Source: Streptomyces sp. NBC_00448
Lineage (GTDB): Bacteria > Actinomycetota > Actinomycetes > Streptomycetales > Streptomycetaceae
Length of the DNA: 64,000 bases
NCBI RefSeq assembly: GCF_036014115.1
Contig: NZ_CP107913.1
Span: forward strand, 5,069,001-5,133,000
Direction: 5' to 3'
A program made the translations under genes and the position numbers. The number at the start of each line of letters is the position of its first letter. Positions within the stretch are counted from its first letter, which is position 1. The notes beneath the pieces are model-generated. The model did no database searches. It saw only the letters and a program-made list of their open reading frames with translations, and was not told where the DNA came from. Positions 1 to 9,308 of this stretch are shown here, one piece after another.

Positions 1-6
1 CGCCAT
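1..6 (-). CDS. first codons of a divergent minus-strand gene (partial)
   Basis: An ATG lies on the minus strand at 6-4 and is preceded on that strand by AAGGAG (22-17) with about 10 nt spacing, so a gene probably starts here and runs off the left edge. Only two codons are visible and the product cannot be read. An AsnC/Lrp-type bkd regulator is often found divergent from bkd operons in Streptomyces, but that identity is only a guess from context. Confidence 0.4.
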
Positions 7-108
7 CCCCCCGGGACTCCTTAGCATGGACGTACTGGCTCCATCTCAGGCTGTGCAGAACCGTTTGTCCACAGGCCGAACCACCCCGTAGCCAAAATGC
101 CTCTGGCG

Positions 109-144
109 ACCGAACAATCGGTTGGGAGAGCGAGACCCGCTCTC
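109..144. promoter_or_regulatory. inverted repeats upstream of the first bkd operon
   Basis: Two short inverted repeats sit between the edge gene and bkdA: ACCGA-acaa-TCGGT (109-122) and GAGAGCG-agacc-CGCTCTC (126-144). They could be an operator and a leader hairpin for the divergent promoters. This is seen in sequence only; no consensus was matched. Confidence 0.25.
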
Positions 145-189
145 GCCGCCCCGACCACACCGGTCACCGATTCCAAGGAGGTGCTCGCG

Positions 190-1290
190 ATGACTGTCCT
201 GGACACCCCCGCCTGGCGCCCGCGCACCGAAGCCGGGCCGCTGCTGCCCGACCAGGAGCCGTTCCGGCTGCTCGGCACCCCCGAGGCCGCCCGGCTCGCC
301 CCCGCGCTGCTCACCGAGCTGTACGCCCAGCTCGTCAGCGGCCGCCGGTTCAACCGGCAGGCGACCGCTCTGACCAAGCAGGGCCGGCTCGCGGTCTACC
401 CGTCGAGCACCGGCCAGGAGGCGTGCGAGATCGCCGCCGCGCTCGCGCTCGGCCCGCGCGACTGGCTCTTCCCCAGCTACCGCGACACCCTCGCGGTGGT
501 CGCCCGCGGCGTGGACCCGGTCGAGGCGCTGACGCTGCTGCGCGGCGACTGGCACACCGGATACGACCCGCGCGAGACCCGGGTGGCCCCGCTCAGCACC
601 CCGCTGGCCACCCAGCTGCCGCACGCGGTCGGCCTCGCGCACGCCGCCCGGCTCAGCGGTGACGACGTGGCGGCGCTGGCCATGGTCGGCGACGGCGGCA
701 CCAGCGAGGGCGACTTCCACGAGGCGCTGAACTTCGCGGCGGTGTGGAAGGCCCCGGTGGTCTTCCTGGTGCAGAACAACGGCTTCGCGATCTCCGTCCC
801 GCTGTCCAAGCAGAGTGCCGCGCCGTCCTTCGCCCACAAGGCGGTCGGCTACGGCATGCCCGGCCGCCTGGTGGACGGCAACGACGCGGCGGCCGTCCAC
901 CAGGTGCTCACCGAAGCGGTGGACCGGGCCCGCGCGGGCCGCGGCCCCACCCTCGTCGAGGCGGTCACCTACCGGATCGACGCGCACACCAACGCCGATG
1001 ACGCGACGCGCTACCGCGACGACGACGAAGTCGCCGCCTGGCGCGCGCACGACCCGGTCACCCTGCTGGAGCGCGAGCTGACCGGCCGCGGCCTGCTCGA
1101 CGACGCGCTGCGGCAGCGCACCACCGACGACGCGGAGGCGCTCGCCGCCGCCCTGCGCGAGCGCATGCACGACGACCCGCGGCTGGACCCGACGGAGCTG
1201 TTCGCACACGTCTACGCGGAGCCCACGCAGCAACTGCGCGAGCAGGAGGCCATGCTGCGCGCCGAGCTGGAAGCGGAGCAGCGCTCATGA
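190..1290 (+). CDS. bkdA: branched-chain alpha-keto acid dehydrogenase E1 alpha subunit (operon 1)
   Basis: Thiamine-diphosphate enzyme subunit that, with the beta subunit, decarboxylates branched 2-oxo acids and passes the acyl group to E2; cytoplasmic. The 366-residue protein has the TPP-binding region beginning GDGGTSEGD and ending QNNGFAIS, the usual GDG...N motif of E1 alpha. ATG at 190 is chosen because AAGGAG lies 9 nt upstream; an in-frame ATG at 97 has no such site. Its stop overlaps the E1 beta start (ATGA), so the three genes form an operon. A pyruvate-specific E1 cannot be excluded from sequence, but the split alpha/beta form and the second copy at 19 kb fit the Streptomyces bkd pair. 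Confidence 0.88.
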   Translation: MTVLDTPAWRPRTEAGPLLPDQEPFRLLGTPEAARLAPALLTELYAQLVSGRRFNRQATALTKQGRLAVYPSSTGQEACEIAAALALGPRDWLFPSYRDTLAVVARGVDPVEALTLLRGDWHTGYDPRETRVAPLSTPLATQLPHAVGLAHAARLSGDDVAALAMVGDGGTSEGDFHEALNFAAVWKAPVVFLVQNNGFAISVPLSKQSAAPSFAHKAVGYGMPGRLVDGNDAAAVHQVLTEAVDRARAGRGPTLVEAVTYRIDAHTNADDATRYRDDDEVAAWRAHDPVTLLERELTGRGLLDDALRQRTTDDAEALAAALRERMHDDPRLDPTELFAHVYAEPTQQLREQEAMLRAELEAEQRS

Positions 1291-2342
1291 GCCCCACCTC
1301 CTCGGCCGCCGCCGCCCCGGCCGCGGCGCCCGCTTCCCCCGCCGGGAAGCCCGCCGGGAAGCCCGCCACCATGGCACAGGCGCTCAACCAGGCGCTGCGG
1401 GACGCGCTCAGCTTCGACCCGACCGTCCATGTGCTCGGTGAGGACGTCGGCACCCTCGGCGGCGTCTTCCGGATCACCGACGGACTGGCCCGCGACTTCG
1501 GCGACGACCGCTGCACCGACACCCCGCTCGCCGAGGCCGGCATCCTCGGCGCCGCGGTCGGCATGGCGATGTACGGGCTGCGGCCGGTGGTCGAGATGCA
1601 GTTCGACGCCTTCGCCTACCCGTCGTTCGAGCAGCTCGTCAGCCATGTGGCCAAGATGCGCAACCGCACCCGGGGCGCGCTGCCGCTGCCGATCACCATC
1701 CGCATCCCCTACGGCGGCGGCATCGGCGGCGTCGAGCACCACAGCGACTCCTCCGAGGCGTATTACCTGCACACCCCGGGGCTGCACGTGGTGACGCCGG
1801 CGACCGTCGAGGACGCCTACGGGCTGCTGCGGGCCGCCATCGCCTCCGACGACCCGGTGGTGTTCCTGGAGCCCAAGCGGCTGTACTGGTCGAAGGCCGA
1901 CTGGTCGCCGCAGGCGCCGCGCGAGGTCCCGCCGATCGGGCGCGCGGTGCTGCGGCGCCCCGGGCGCAGCGCCACCCTGATCACCTACGGCCCCTCGCTG
2001 CCGGTGTGCCTGGAGGCCGCCGAGGCCGCGAAGGAGGAGGGCTGGGACCTGGGCGTGGTGGACCTGCGCAGCCTGGTGCCGTTCGACGAGGAGACGGTGG
2101 CGCGGGTGGTGCGCGGCACCGGGCGGGCGGTCGTGGTGCACGAGTCGTCCGGGTTCGGCGGCGCGGGCGCGGAGATCGCCGCGCGGATCACCGAGCGCTG
2201 CTTCCACCACCTCGAGGCGCCGGTGCTGCGGGTGGCCGGGTTCGACATCCCCTACCCGCCGCCGATGCTGGAACGGCACCATCTGCCCGGGGTCGACCGG
2301 ATTCTGGACGCCGTGGGCCGCTTGCAGTGGGAGGAGGGGTGA
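1287..2342 (+). CDS. bkdB: branched-chain alpha-keto acid dehydrogenase E1 beta subunit (operon 1)
   Basis: Partner of the preceding E1 alpha in the alpha2-beta2 decarboxylase. The 351 residues carry the transketolase-type features MGxxxGLRPVVE-like central segment, IRIPYGGGIGGVEHHSDS and the C-terminal VVVHES block. The first 28 residues are an Ala/Pro/Lys-rich tail that the second-copy E1 beta lacks, and a start at ATG 1371 (MAQALNQAL) would remove it. I keep 1287 because its ATGA overlap with bkdA is the classic coupled arrangement. Ends in a TGATG junction with bkdC. Confidence 0.87.
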   Translation: MSPTSSAAAAPAAAPASPAGKPAGKPATMAQALNQALRDALSFDPTVHVLGEDVGTLGGVFRITDGLARDFGDDRCTDTPLAEAGILGAAVGMAMYGLRPVVEMQFDAFAYPSFEQLVSHVAKMRNRTRGALPLPITIRIPYGGGIGGVEHHSDSSEAYYLHTPGLHVVTPATVEDAYGLLRAAIASDDPVVFLEPKRLYWSKADWSPQAPREVPPIGRAVLRRPGRSATLITYGPSLPVCLEAAEAAKEEGWDLGVVDLRSLVPFDEETVARVVRGTGRAVVVHESSGFGGAGAEIAARITERCFHHLEAPVLRVAGFDIPYPPPMLERHHLPGVDRILDAVGRLQWEEG

Positions 2343-3754
2343 TGGCCGCGGTCAAGGAGTTCACCCTGCCCGACCTCGGTGAAGGGCTCACCGAGGCCGA
2401 GATCGTGCGCTGGCTGGTCGAGGTCGGCGAGGTCGTCGCGGTGGACCAGCCGGTGGTCGAGGTGGAGACGGCGAAGGCCGTGGTGGAGGTGCCCTGCCCC
2501 TACGGCGGGGTGGTCACCGCGCGGTTCGGGGCAGAGGGCGACACCCTGGCGGTCGGCCGCCCGCTGGTGACGGTCGCGGTCGGCGCGGACCCGGGCCCGG
2601 GCGGCGGTGACGGCGGGGGCTCTGCCGGCGGGAGCGGTGACGGCGGCGGGCCCGAGGGCTCGGGGAACGTCCTGGTCGGCTACGGCACCCAGGCGGCGGT
2701 AGCCCGTCGGCGCGGCCGGGTCAGGGCGGTCGGCGCGGCGGTCGGTCATGAGCCGGTGGCCGGTGCCGCGAGGACCGCGCGCGACGACGCCGGTCACCCG
2801 GACGGCGGACCGGTCGCGGTCATCTCGCCGCTGGTGCGCCGGCTCGCCCGGGAGAAGGGCCTGGACCTGCGGTCGCTGATCGGCACCGGCCCCGACGGGC
2901 TGATCCTGCGGGCCGACGTGGATCGGGCGGCGGGCACCGCGACAGGTGCCGTGGCTGATGTCGCGGCGGGGGGCCCGACCGTCCAGGCCGAGCAGACGGC
3001 GGCAGCCCGGCAGCCCGTCGACGGTGAGGTGCGCGTCCCGCTGCGCGGGATACGCGGCGCGGTCGCGGAGAAACTGGCGCGCAGCAGGCGGGAGATCCCC
3101 GACGCCACCTGCTGGGTCGACGCGGACGCCACCGAACTGCTCGCGGTGCGCGCGGCGATGAACGCGGCGTCGGCCACGGCGGGCACATCGGCCACGGCGG
3201 GCACGGGCGGCGAGGGCACGCGGATATCGGTGCTGGCGCTGATGGCCCGGATCGTGACGGCCGCGCTGGCCCGGCACCCGGAGCTGAACGCGTCGGTGGA
3301 CACCGCGCGGGGCGAGATCGTACGGCTGCCGGCCGTGCACCTCGGCTTCGCCGCGCAGACCGAGCGCGGCCTGGTCGTGCCGGTGGTGCGGGACGCGCAG
3401 GCCAGGACCACCGCCCAGCTGTCGGCGGAGATCGGCCGACTGACGGAGGCGGCCAGGACCGGGTCGCTGACGCCCGCCGACCTCACCGGCGGGACCTTCA
3501 CGCTCAACAACTACGGCGTGTTCGGGGTGGACGGCTCGACGCCGATCCTCAACCACCCGGAGGCGGGCATGCTCGGGGTGGGCCGGATCGCGGCCAAGCC
3601 GTGGGTGCACCAAGGGGAGTTGGCGGTGCGGCAGGTGGTGCAGCTGTCGTTCACCTTCGACCACCGGGTGTGCGACGGCGGCACGGCGGGCGGCTTCCTG
3701 CGGTTCGTGGCCGACTGCGTGCAGGACCCGGCGGTGCTGCTGGCCTCGGTCTGA
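2342..3754 (+). CDS. bkdC: branched-chain dehydrogenase E2, dihydrolipoamide acyltransferase (operon 1)
   Basis: Core acyltransferase of the complex; moves the acyl group from lipoamide to CoA. The 470-residue protein reads in order: lipoyl domain with ETAKA (lipoylated Lys45), a Gly/Ala-rich linker, a peripheral subunit-binding domain (VISPLVRRLAREKGL onward), and the catalytic domain ending with FDHRVCDGG, which holds the HxxxDG active-site motif. ATG overlaps the bkdB stop by one base. The reading frame stays open far upstream, but that is a shadow of bkdB. The linker is very Gly-rich, with GGGDGGGS-type runs. Confidence 0.88.
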   Translation: MAAVKEFTLPDLGEGLTEAEIVRWLVEVGEVVAVDQPVVEVETAKAVVEVPCPYGGVVTARFGAEGDTLAVGRPLVTVAVGADPGPGGGDGGGSAGGSGDGGGPEGSGNVLVGYGTQAAVARRRGRVRAVGAAVGHEPVAGAARTARDDAGHPDGGPVAVISPLVRRLAREKGLDLRSLIGTGPDGLILRADVDRAAGTATGAVADVAAGGPTVQAEQTAAARQPVDGEVRVPLRGIRGAVAEKLARSRREIPDATCWVDADATELLAVRAAMNAASATAGTSATAGTGGEGTRISVLALMARIVTAALARHPELNASVDTARGEIVRLPAVHLGFAAQTERGLVVPVVRDAQARTTAQLSAEIGRLTEAARTGSLTPADLTGGTFTLNNYGVFGVDGSTPILNHPEAGMLGVGRIAAKPWVHQGELAVRQVVQLSFTFDHRVCDGGTAGGFLRFVADCVQDPAVLLASV

Positions 3755-3771
3755 GCGGCATACTCGCGGGC

Positions 3772-4437
3772 ATGACGACGCGCTACGACGCGGTGGTGCT
3801 CGCCGGTGGCGCGGCCCGCCGACTCGGCGGCACCGACAAGCCCGCGCTGCCGGTCGGCGGCCTCATGCTGCTCGACCGGGTGCTCGCGGCCTGCGCGGCG
3901 GCGGACGGGACCGTGGTGGTCGGCCCGCGCCGGCCGACCGTACGGCCGGTGCGCTGGGCCCGCGAGGAGCCGCCCGGCGGCGGACCGGTGCCGGCGCTGG
4001 CCGCCGGGCTCGCCGCGCTGTCCGCGATCGGGCCTGCGGCCGGGCCCGCGGGCGGCTCGGGCGGTTCGGGCGCGCCCGTCGCGGACGTGGTCGTGGTGCT
4101 CGCCGCCGACCTGCCCTTCCTGACGGCGGCGACGGTCGGCGCGCTGGCGGACGCGGCGGCCGACGCCGGCAGCGCGGCGGAGGGGGTGGTGCTCACCGAC
4201 GCGGGCGGGCGGGACCAGCCGCTCGCGGCCGCCTACCGGTGGGAGCCGCTGCGCCGCGAACTGGCCCTGCTCGCGGGGGAGTACGGCGGTCTGACCGGGC
4301 TGCCGCTGCGGCTGCTCACCGGCGAGCTGGCACTGCGCAGGATGGCCGATCCGACGGGCGAGGCGTCGTTCGACTGCGACACCTGGGAGGACGTGGCGGC
4401 GGCCCGGGCCCGGCTGGAGCGCCGGTGCGAGGGGTGA
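3772..4437 (+). CDS. mobA: molybdenum cofactor guanylyltransferase-like nucleotidyltransferase
   Basis: Predicted to attach GMP to molybdopterin. The 221-residue protein opens with LAGGAARRLGGTDK, the nucleotide-binding LAGGxxxRxGxDK signature of the MobA family, and has a central LAADLPFL metal/nucleotide motif and a PLAAAYR block. ATG 3772 is 17 nt after the bkdC stop. It precedes a DUF6457 gene and moeA, so the cofactor context supports the call. MobA and CTP-type relatives (MocA) share these motifs. Confidence 0.75.
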   Translation: MTTRYDAVVLAGGAARRLGGTDKPALPVGGLMLLDRVLAACAAADGTVVVGPRRPTVRPVRWAREEPPGGGPVPALAAGLAALSAIGPAAGPAGGSGGSGAPVADVVVVLAADLPFLTAATVGALADAAADAGSAAEGVVLTDAGGRDQPLAAAYRWEPLRRELALLAGEYGGLTGLPLRLLTGELALRRMADPTGEASFDCDTWEDVAAARARLERRCEG

Positions 4438-4478
4438 GCCTGCGTGTCGCCCGGGCCGGGATCGGGGACGATGGGCCT

Positions 4479-4814
4479 GTGTTGGACGAATGGATCGCAG
4501 CAGCCAAGACCGAACTGGGCATCGACCTCGACGTGGACACCCGCGTCCTGCTCGACCTCGCCCGCGACGCGGCACACGGGGTGGCGCGGCCGGCCGCGCC
4601 GCTGACCACGTTCCTCGTGGGGTACGCCGCGGGGCGGGCGGGTGGCGGTCCGGACGAGGTGCGGGCGGCGGCGGAGAAGGCCGCGGCGCTGGCTCGGCGT
4701 TGGGCCGAACAGGCCCAACAGGCGGAACAGGCCGCGGCGGCCGGCAAGGACGGCACCGGCGCAGGCACCGGCGGCCCCTCGGGTACCTCGGGCACCGCGG
4801 GCGCCCCGGAATGA
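4479..4814 (+). CDS. DUF6457-family small protein
   Basis: A 111-residue acidic-to-Ala-rich protein beginning LDEWIAAAKTELGIDLDVD after the GTG start. The LDEW start and the DLARDAAHGVARPAAPLTTFLVGY segment match the small family that in actinomycetes sits between mobA and moeA; its function is unknown. GTG 4479 is preferred over the GTG at 4434 that overlaps the mobA stop, because the recognisable domain begins immediately after it. The C-terminus is a low-complexity Gln/Ala/Gly tail. The stop overlaps the moeA start (ATGA). Confidence 0.65.
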   Translation: MLDEWIAAAKTELGIDLDVDTRVLLDLARDAAHGVARPAAPLTTFLVGYAAGRAGGGPDEVRAAAEKAAALARRWAEQAQQAEQAAAAGKDGTGAGTGGPSGTSGTAGAPE

Positions 4815-6466
4815 GCGCCCCAGGTCCCGGCTCGGCACCCGGCGACTGCGAACCCGTCCGCTCCGGCGGCCTGTCCGCCCCTGCCCCCGCCGCCGGTCCC
4901 GCGCCCGCCCCCGAATCCACCCCCGGCTCCGACCGTTCCGACCGTTGCGACCCCGTGGACGTCGACCCCGCCCTCCTGGCCCTGGCCGCCGACCCCCTGG
5001 CGAAGGCGTACATGGACGGGCTCGGCCTCACGGAGTACCTGCGCCGCCGCGCCCACCCGGCCGTCGCTGCCTCCGATCCCGGCGGCCCACCCGACCCCGG
5101 CGGCCTGCTCCCCTCCGACCCCGGCCGCCCCGTCGTCCACCGGCTGGACACCCCTTGGCTCAGGGCCCGCCACACCGCGCTGGCCGCCGCCCGCCAACTG
5201 GACGCGGAGCGCGTGCCGTTGGGCGAGCAGGCGCTGGGCGCGGCGCTGGCGCGCGGGCTGGCGGCGCTGACGGACCTACCGCCGTTCGACTCCTCGGCGA
5301 TGGACGGCTGGGCGGTCGCCGGTCCCGGGCCGTGGCGGCTGGCGGGCCAGGTGTTCGCCGGTCAGCAGCCCGCGGCCCGACTCGCGGACGGGCACGCCGT
5401 ACGGGTGGCGACCGGCGCCGAACTGCCCGCGGGCGCGACGGCCGTGCTGCGCGACGAACACGGCGCGACCGAACCGCGCCCGGACGGCGAGTGGTTGAAG
5501 GTGGCCGCGCCGCACCCGGCGCCCGTGTCCGGCCAGGAGGTGCGCAGGCGCGGCCAGGAGTGCCGGGCGGGTGAGGAGTTGCTGCCCGCAGGAGTCACGG
5601 TGACGCCCGCGGTGCTGGGCCTGGCGGCGGCGTGCGGGTACGACGAGCTGGCGGTCGTGGCCCGGCCGAGGGTCGAAGTGCTGGTGCTCGGGGATGAGTT
5701 GCTCGCCGAGGGGCAGCCGGGGAAGGGCCGGGTCCGGGACGCGCTGGGCCCGATGCTGCCACCGTGGCTGCGCGCGCTGGGCGCGGACGTGGTCGCGGTG
5801 CGGGCGCTGCCGGACGACGCGGAGGCGCTGCGGGCCGCGGTCGCCGATTCCGTCGCGACCCGGGGCGCCGACCTGGTGGTCACCACCGGTGGCACCGCGA
5901 GCGGCCCGCGCGACCACGTGCACGGCGCGCTGGTCCGGGTCGGCGCGCGGCTGCTGGTGGACGGGGTGACGGTACGCCCCGGGCATCCGATGCTGCTCGC
6001 GGAGTTCCCGTGCGGACCGTACGAGACGCCGCGCCCGGCGGAGCGGTCCGGGCCGAAGCCCTTCGCCCCGCCGCGCCGGCCGGATGGCGGCGCGGGGGCC
6101 GAACCGCCGCCCAGGAGAAGCTACTTCGTCGGCCTGCCGGGCAACCCGCTCGCCGCGGTCGCCGGCGTGCTGACGCTCGTTGCGCCCCTGCTGCGGACGC
6201 TCGGCGGCCACCCTGCCCCGGCGTCGTACACCGCGCCGCTCACCGAGGACGTCGGCGGGCACCGCGAGGACACCCGGCTGGTGCCGGTCGTGTTCGACGC
6301 CCACGCGGCCGCCCGGCCGCTGCACCACACCGGCTCGGCGATGCTGCGCGGGCTGGCCGCCGCCCACGGGATGGCGGTGGTCCCGCCGGGTGGGGCGAAG
6401 GCGGGCGACGAGGTCAAGGTGCTGGACCTCGGGATGCCCGGTTCGGCCTGGGGGAGCGCGCGGTGA
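4811..6466 (+). CDS. moeA: molybdopterin molybdenumtransferase
   Basis: Inserts molybdate into adenylylated molybdopterin. At 551 residues it is well above the roughly 400 of typical MoeA: about 110 N-terminal residues are Pro/Ser-rich and disordered-looking, followed by LRARHTALAAARQL and the conserved PPFDSSAMDGWAV segment. The C-terminal half has the MoeA/MogA signature TTGGTASGPRDH and FVGLPGNPLAAV. A Pro/Arg-rich insertion of about 35 residues precedes the latter. The ATG overlaps the upstream stop and the TGA overlaps the next GTG, so it is translationally coupled on both sides. Confidence 0.82.
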   Translation: MSAPGPGSAPGDCEPVRSGGLSAPAPAAGPAPAPESTPGSDRSDRCDPVDVDPALLALAADPLAKAYMDGLGLTEYLRRRAHPAVAASDPGGPPDPGGLLPSDPGRPVVHRLDTPWLRARHTALAAARQLDAERVPLGEQALGAALARGLAALTDLPPFDSSAMDGWAVAGPGPWRLAGQVFAGQQPAARLADGHAVRVATGAELPAGATAVLRDEHGATEPRPDGEWLKVAAPHPAPVSGQEVRRRGQECRAGEELLPAGVTVTPAVLGLAAACGYDELAVVARPRVEVLVLGDELLAEGQPGKGRVRDALGPMLPPWLRALGADVVAVRALPDDAEALRAAVADSVATRGADLVVTTGGTASGPRDHVHGALVRVGARLLVDGVTVRPGHPMLLAEFPCGPYETPRPAERSGPKPFAPPRRPDGGAGAEPPPRRSYFVGLPGNPLAAVAGVLTLVAPLLRTLGGHPAPASYTAPLTEDVGGHREDTRLVPVVFDAHAAARPLHHTGSAMLRGLAAAHGMAVVPPGGAKAGDEVKVLDLGMPGSAWGSAR

Positions 6467-7605
6467 GACTGCCCCGTGCCCCCCGCGGCGGTGCCGACGA
6501 CGACCCGGTGCCGTACCCGCCGCCCACCGAGGGCGACTCCCCCGGCGCCGACGACTCCCCCGACTCCTCCGACTCCCGCCGCGGCGGCGGGTCGGGACCG
6601 TCCGGCAGCGCCTACCGGGTGCTCTTCCCGCGCCCGGCGGCCGGCCCGCTCAGGCAGGTGGTCCGCCGGCTGCTGCTGGCGCTGCTGGTGCTCATGATCA
6701 CCGTGCTCATCGTCTACGCCGACCGCGGCGGCTACCACGACAGCGCCAACGGCACGGTGTCGTTCCTCGACGCGCTCTACTACGCGACGGTGACGCTGTC
6801 CACGACCGGTTACGGCGACATCGTCCCGTACAGCACCGGGGCGCGGCTGACCAATACGCTGCTGGTGACGCCGCTGCGGGTGATCTTCCTGATCATCCTG
6901 GTCGGTACCACCCTGGAGGTGCTGACCGAGCGCACCCGGGAGCAGTACCGGCTCAAGCGCTGGAGGAGCACCTTGCACGACCATGTGGTGATCGTCGGGT
7001 TCGGGACGAAGGGGCGGTCCGCCGCGCAGACGCTGATCGGGCGAGGGGTGCGGCAGGACCGGATCGTGGTGGTGGACCCGGTGCCGAAGGTGGTGCAGGC
7101 CGCGGCCGACGAGGGGTTCGTGGCGGTCACCGGGGACGCGACCCGCAACGACGTGCTGCTGCGGGCCGAGGTCGGGCGGGCCCGGCAGATCGTGATCGCC
7201 GCCCAGCGCGACGACACGGCGGTCCTGGTCACGCTCACCGCGCGGCAACTCAACGGTACGGCGCGGATCGTCGCGTCCGTGCGCGAGGAGGAGAACGCGC
7301 CGCTGCTGCGGCAGTCCGGGGCGGACGCGGTGATCACGAGTTCGAGTGCGGCGGGGCGGTTGCTCGGGCTGTCGATGCTCAGCCCGAGTGCCGGGCGGGT
7401 GATGGACGACCTCATCACGTACGGAAGCGGGCTCGATCTGATCGAGCGCGCGGTGGAGCCGTCGGAAGTCGGGCGGGCGCCGAGGGAGTTGGGGGACCTG
7501 GTGGTGTCGGTCCGGCGGGGGGAGGCGCTTCTCGACCACGACGACAACGAGTTGGGGGCGCTGCGTGACGGGGACCGGCTGATCGCGATCCACCGGGCGA
7601 TGTGA
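6463..7605 (+). CDS. potassium channel with TrkA-N/RCK domain
   Basis: A 380-residue two-helix ion channel subunit. After a Pro/Ser/Asp-rich N-terminus come TM1 (LLLALLVLMITVLIVYA), a pore loop with selectivity filter TTGYGDI, and TM2 (PLRVIFLIILVG). A cytoplasmic Rossmann RCK domain follows, starting VVIVGFGTKGRSAA (GxGxxG), with an acidic residue in VVVDP at the end of beta-2. The GTG start overlaps the moeA stop, although no functional link to molybdenum is known. The C-terminal part resembles the TrkA-C regulatory domain. Confidence 0.82.
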   Translation: MRLPRAPRGGADDDPVPYPPPTEGDSPGADDSPDSSDSRRGGGSGPSGSAYRVLFPRPAAGPLRQVVRRLLLALLVLMITVLIVYADRGGYHDSANGTVSFLDALYYATVTLSTTGYGDIVPYSTGARLTNTLLVTPLRVIFLIILVGTTLEVLTERTREQYRLKRWRSTLHDHVVIVGFGTKGRSAAQTLIGRGVRQDRIVVVDPVPKVVQAAADEGFVAVTGDATRNDVLLRAEVGRARQIVIAAQRDDTAVLVTLTARQLNGTARIVASVREEENAPLLRQSGADAVITSSSAAGRLLGLSMLSPSAGRVMDDLITYGSGLDLIERAVEPSEVGRAPRELGDLVVSVRRGEALLDHDDNELGALRDGDRLIAIHRAM

Positions 7606-7674
7606 AGCCGTGCGCGCGGCGCCCTGGTCCGCCCGGGCGGCCGCGCCCGGGGCGCGCCCGCCCCGGCACCGGCG

Positions 7675-9237
7675 CTACCGGCGGGATCTCAGGATGTCGC
7701 CGGTGCCCGCGGGCAGGCGGACGGCGCCGGTGGCGGCGGCGAGGGCGGGCAGCGCGAGCAGGGTGAAGGCGGCGCCGTAGGAGAGCGCGGGGGAGGTGTG
7801 GCCCAGCAGGTGGTGGGTGAGGGGGTCGCCGAGGCGCAGGGCGACGGGGGCGGCGGCGACGCCGAGGCCGGCGGCGGTCTGCGTGGCGGTGGCGTTGAGC
7901 GTGTTGGCGTCGCGCATCCGGTCCTGCGGGACATCGGCGAACGCGAGGGTGTTGTAGCCGGTCAGGCCGGTGGAGCGGGCGGCGCCGCTGAGGGTGACGA
8001 GCGCGCCGATCACCCACAGCGGGGTGCCCGCGGTGAGGAAGGCGCAGCCGGCCATGGTCCCGGCGAGGACGACACCGGAGGTGGCCAGCACCGCGCGGTA
8101 GCCGAAGCGGCCGAAGAGGAAGCCGGTCGCGGGCTTGATGCCGATGTTGCCGACGAAGACGAAGAGCACCAGGGCGCCGGAGCGTACGGCGCTCCACCCG
8201 AAGACCTCCTGGAAGAGCAGCGGCAGCAGGAAGGGCACCGCGGAGACGGAGATCCAGAAGACCGAGCCGCCGGAGACCGAGGCGCGGAAGGAGTGGGTGC
8301 GCAGGGTGCCGAGGTCGATCAACGGGCGCTCGGCCCGCCGCAGATGGCGCAGCGCGAGGGCGAGCAGCAGCAGGGAGACCGCGCCGAGCCCGGCGGCGCG
8401 CGGCCACGGCGCGTGCGCGTCGGACAGCAGGTGCCCGGTGTAGGTGAGCGCGCCCAGCCCCACCGACGTCCACACCAGCCCGAGCCAGTCCAGCGCGCCC
8501 ACCCCGGCGACCGGGCCGCCCTCGATCAGCCGCCAGGCGACGGCGAACGCGACCAGCCCGAGCGGGATGTTGATCAGGAAGAGCCAGTGCCAGCTCGCGT
8601 AGGTGGTGATCACCCCGCCCAGCAGCGGCGCGGCGACCGGCGCGATCAGCGCGGGCCAGACGATGTACGCCACGAGCCGCGGGATGTCGGGTTTGGCGAT
8701 CCCCGACAGCGCGACCAGCCGCCCGACCGGCACCATCATCGCGCCGCCCGCGCCCTGGAGGACGCGCAGCGCGACCAGTTCGCCGAGGCTGGACGCGGCG
8801 GCGCAGGCCAGCGAGGCGACGGTGAACAGCACGATCGCGGTGAGGAAGATCCGCCGGGTGCCGAAGCGCGCGGTCAGCCAGCCGCTCAGCGGGACCAGTA
8901 CGGCGAGGGTGAGGACGTACGCCGTGACGACCAGGCCGACCGCGGTGGCGGAGACGCCGAGGGACGCGCCGATCCGGGGTGCGGCGGTGGACACGATGGT
9001 GCCGTCTAGGTTCTCCATGAACAAGCAGCCCGCCACGAGCAGGGCGACGGCGCGCTGCCGGGGGCTGATCCGGTGCGCCGGGCCGCCGTCCGCACCCGCG
9101 GAGGCGGTCGTCGTGGCCGCGGTCGCGGTCGGCCGCGGTGGGGATACGGCCGCTGGGGTGCTGCCGGGTGGGGGCTGCGGCTCGGGTCTCGGCGGCTGCG
9201 GGGCGTCGATCATGTGATCAGCGTGCAAGCCGACCAT
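7675..9237 (-). CDS. MFS drug-efflux transporter, DHA2 (EmrB/QacA) type
   Basis: Proton-driven exporter of the 14-helix family at 520 residues. It shows motif A (GWLTARFGTRRIF) between TM2 and TM3 and the antiporter motif C region around APLLGGVITTYASWHWLFLINIP. The first about 40 residues are Pro/Thr-rich and cytoplasmic. Start is ATG 9237 or ATG 9213 (MIDAPQPP); the sequence does not decide. It is divergent from a LysR regulator 71 nt away, a common regulator/exporter pairing. The substrate is unknown. Confidence 0.82.
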   Translation of the reverse strand: MVGLHADHMIDAPQPPRPEPQPPPGSTPAAVSPPRPTATAATTTASAGADGGPAHRISPRQRAVALLVAGCLFMENLDGTIVSTAAPRIGASLGVSATAVGLVVTAYVLTLAVLVPLSGWLTARFGTRRIFLTAIVLFTVASLACAAASSLGELVALRVLQGAGGAMMVPVGRLVALSGIAKPDIPRLVAYIVWPALIAPVAAPLLGGVITTYASWHWLFLINIPLGLVAFAVAWRLIEGGPVAGVGALDWLGLVWTSVGLGALTYTGHLLSDAHAPWPRAAGLGAVSLLLLALALRHLRRAERPLIDLGTLRTHSFRASVSGGSVFWISVSAVPFLLPLLFQEVFGWSAVRSGALVLFVFVGNIGIKPATGFLFGRFGYRAVLATSGVVLAGTMAGCAFLTAGTPLWVIGALVTLSGAARSTGLTGYNTLAFADVPQDRMRDANTLNATATQTAAGLGVAAAPVALRLGDPLTHHLLGHTSPALSYGAAFTLLALPALAAATGAVRLPAGTGDILRSRR

Positions 9238-9308
9238 GGTTGATCACAAGGTCCTGGTTGTCAGATGACCGTTGCACGGGATGCAATGGTCGGTGCGACA
9301 CTGAAGCC

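Noticed and set aside
46-1233. Minus-strand frame opposite bkdA
   Set aside because: It mirrors the codon periodicity of bkdA and has no domain signature.
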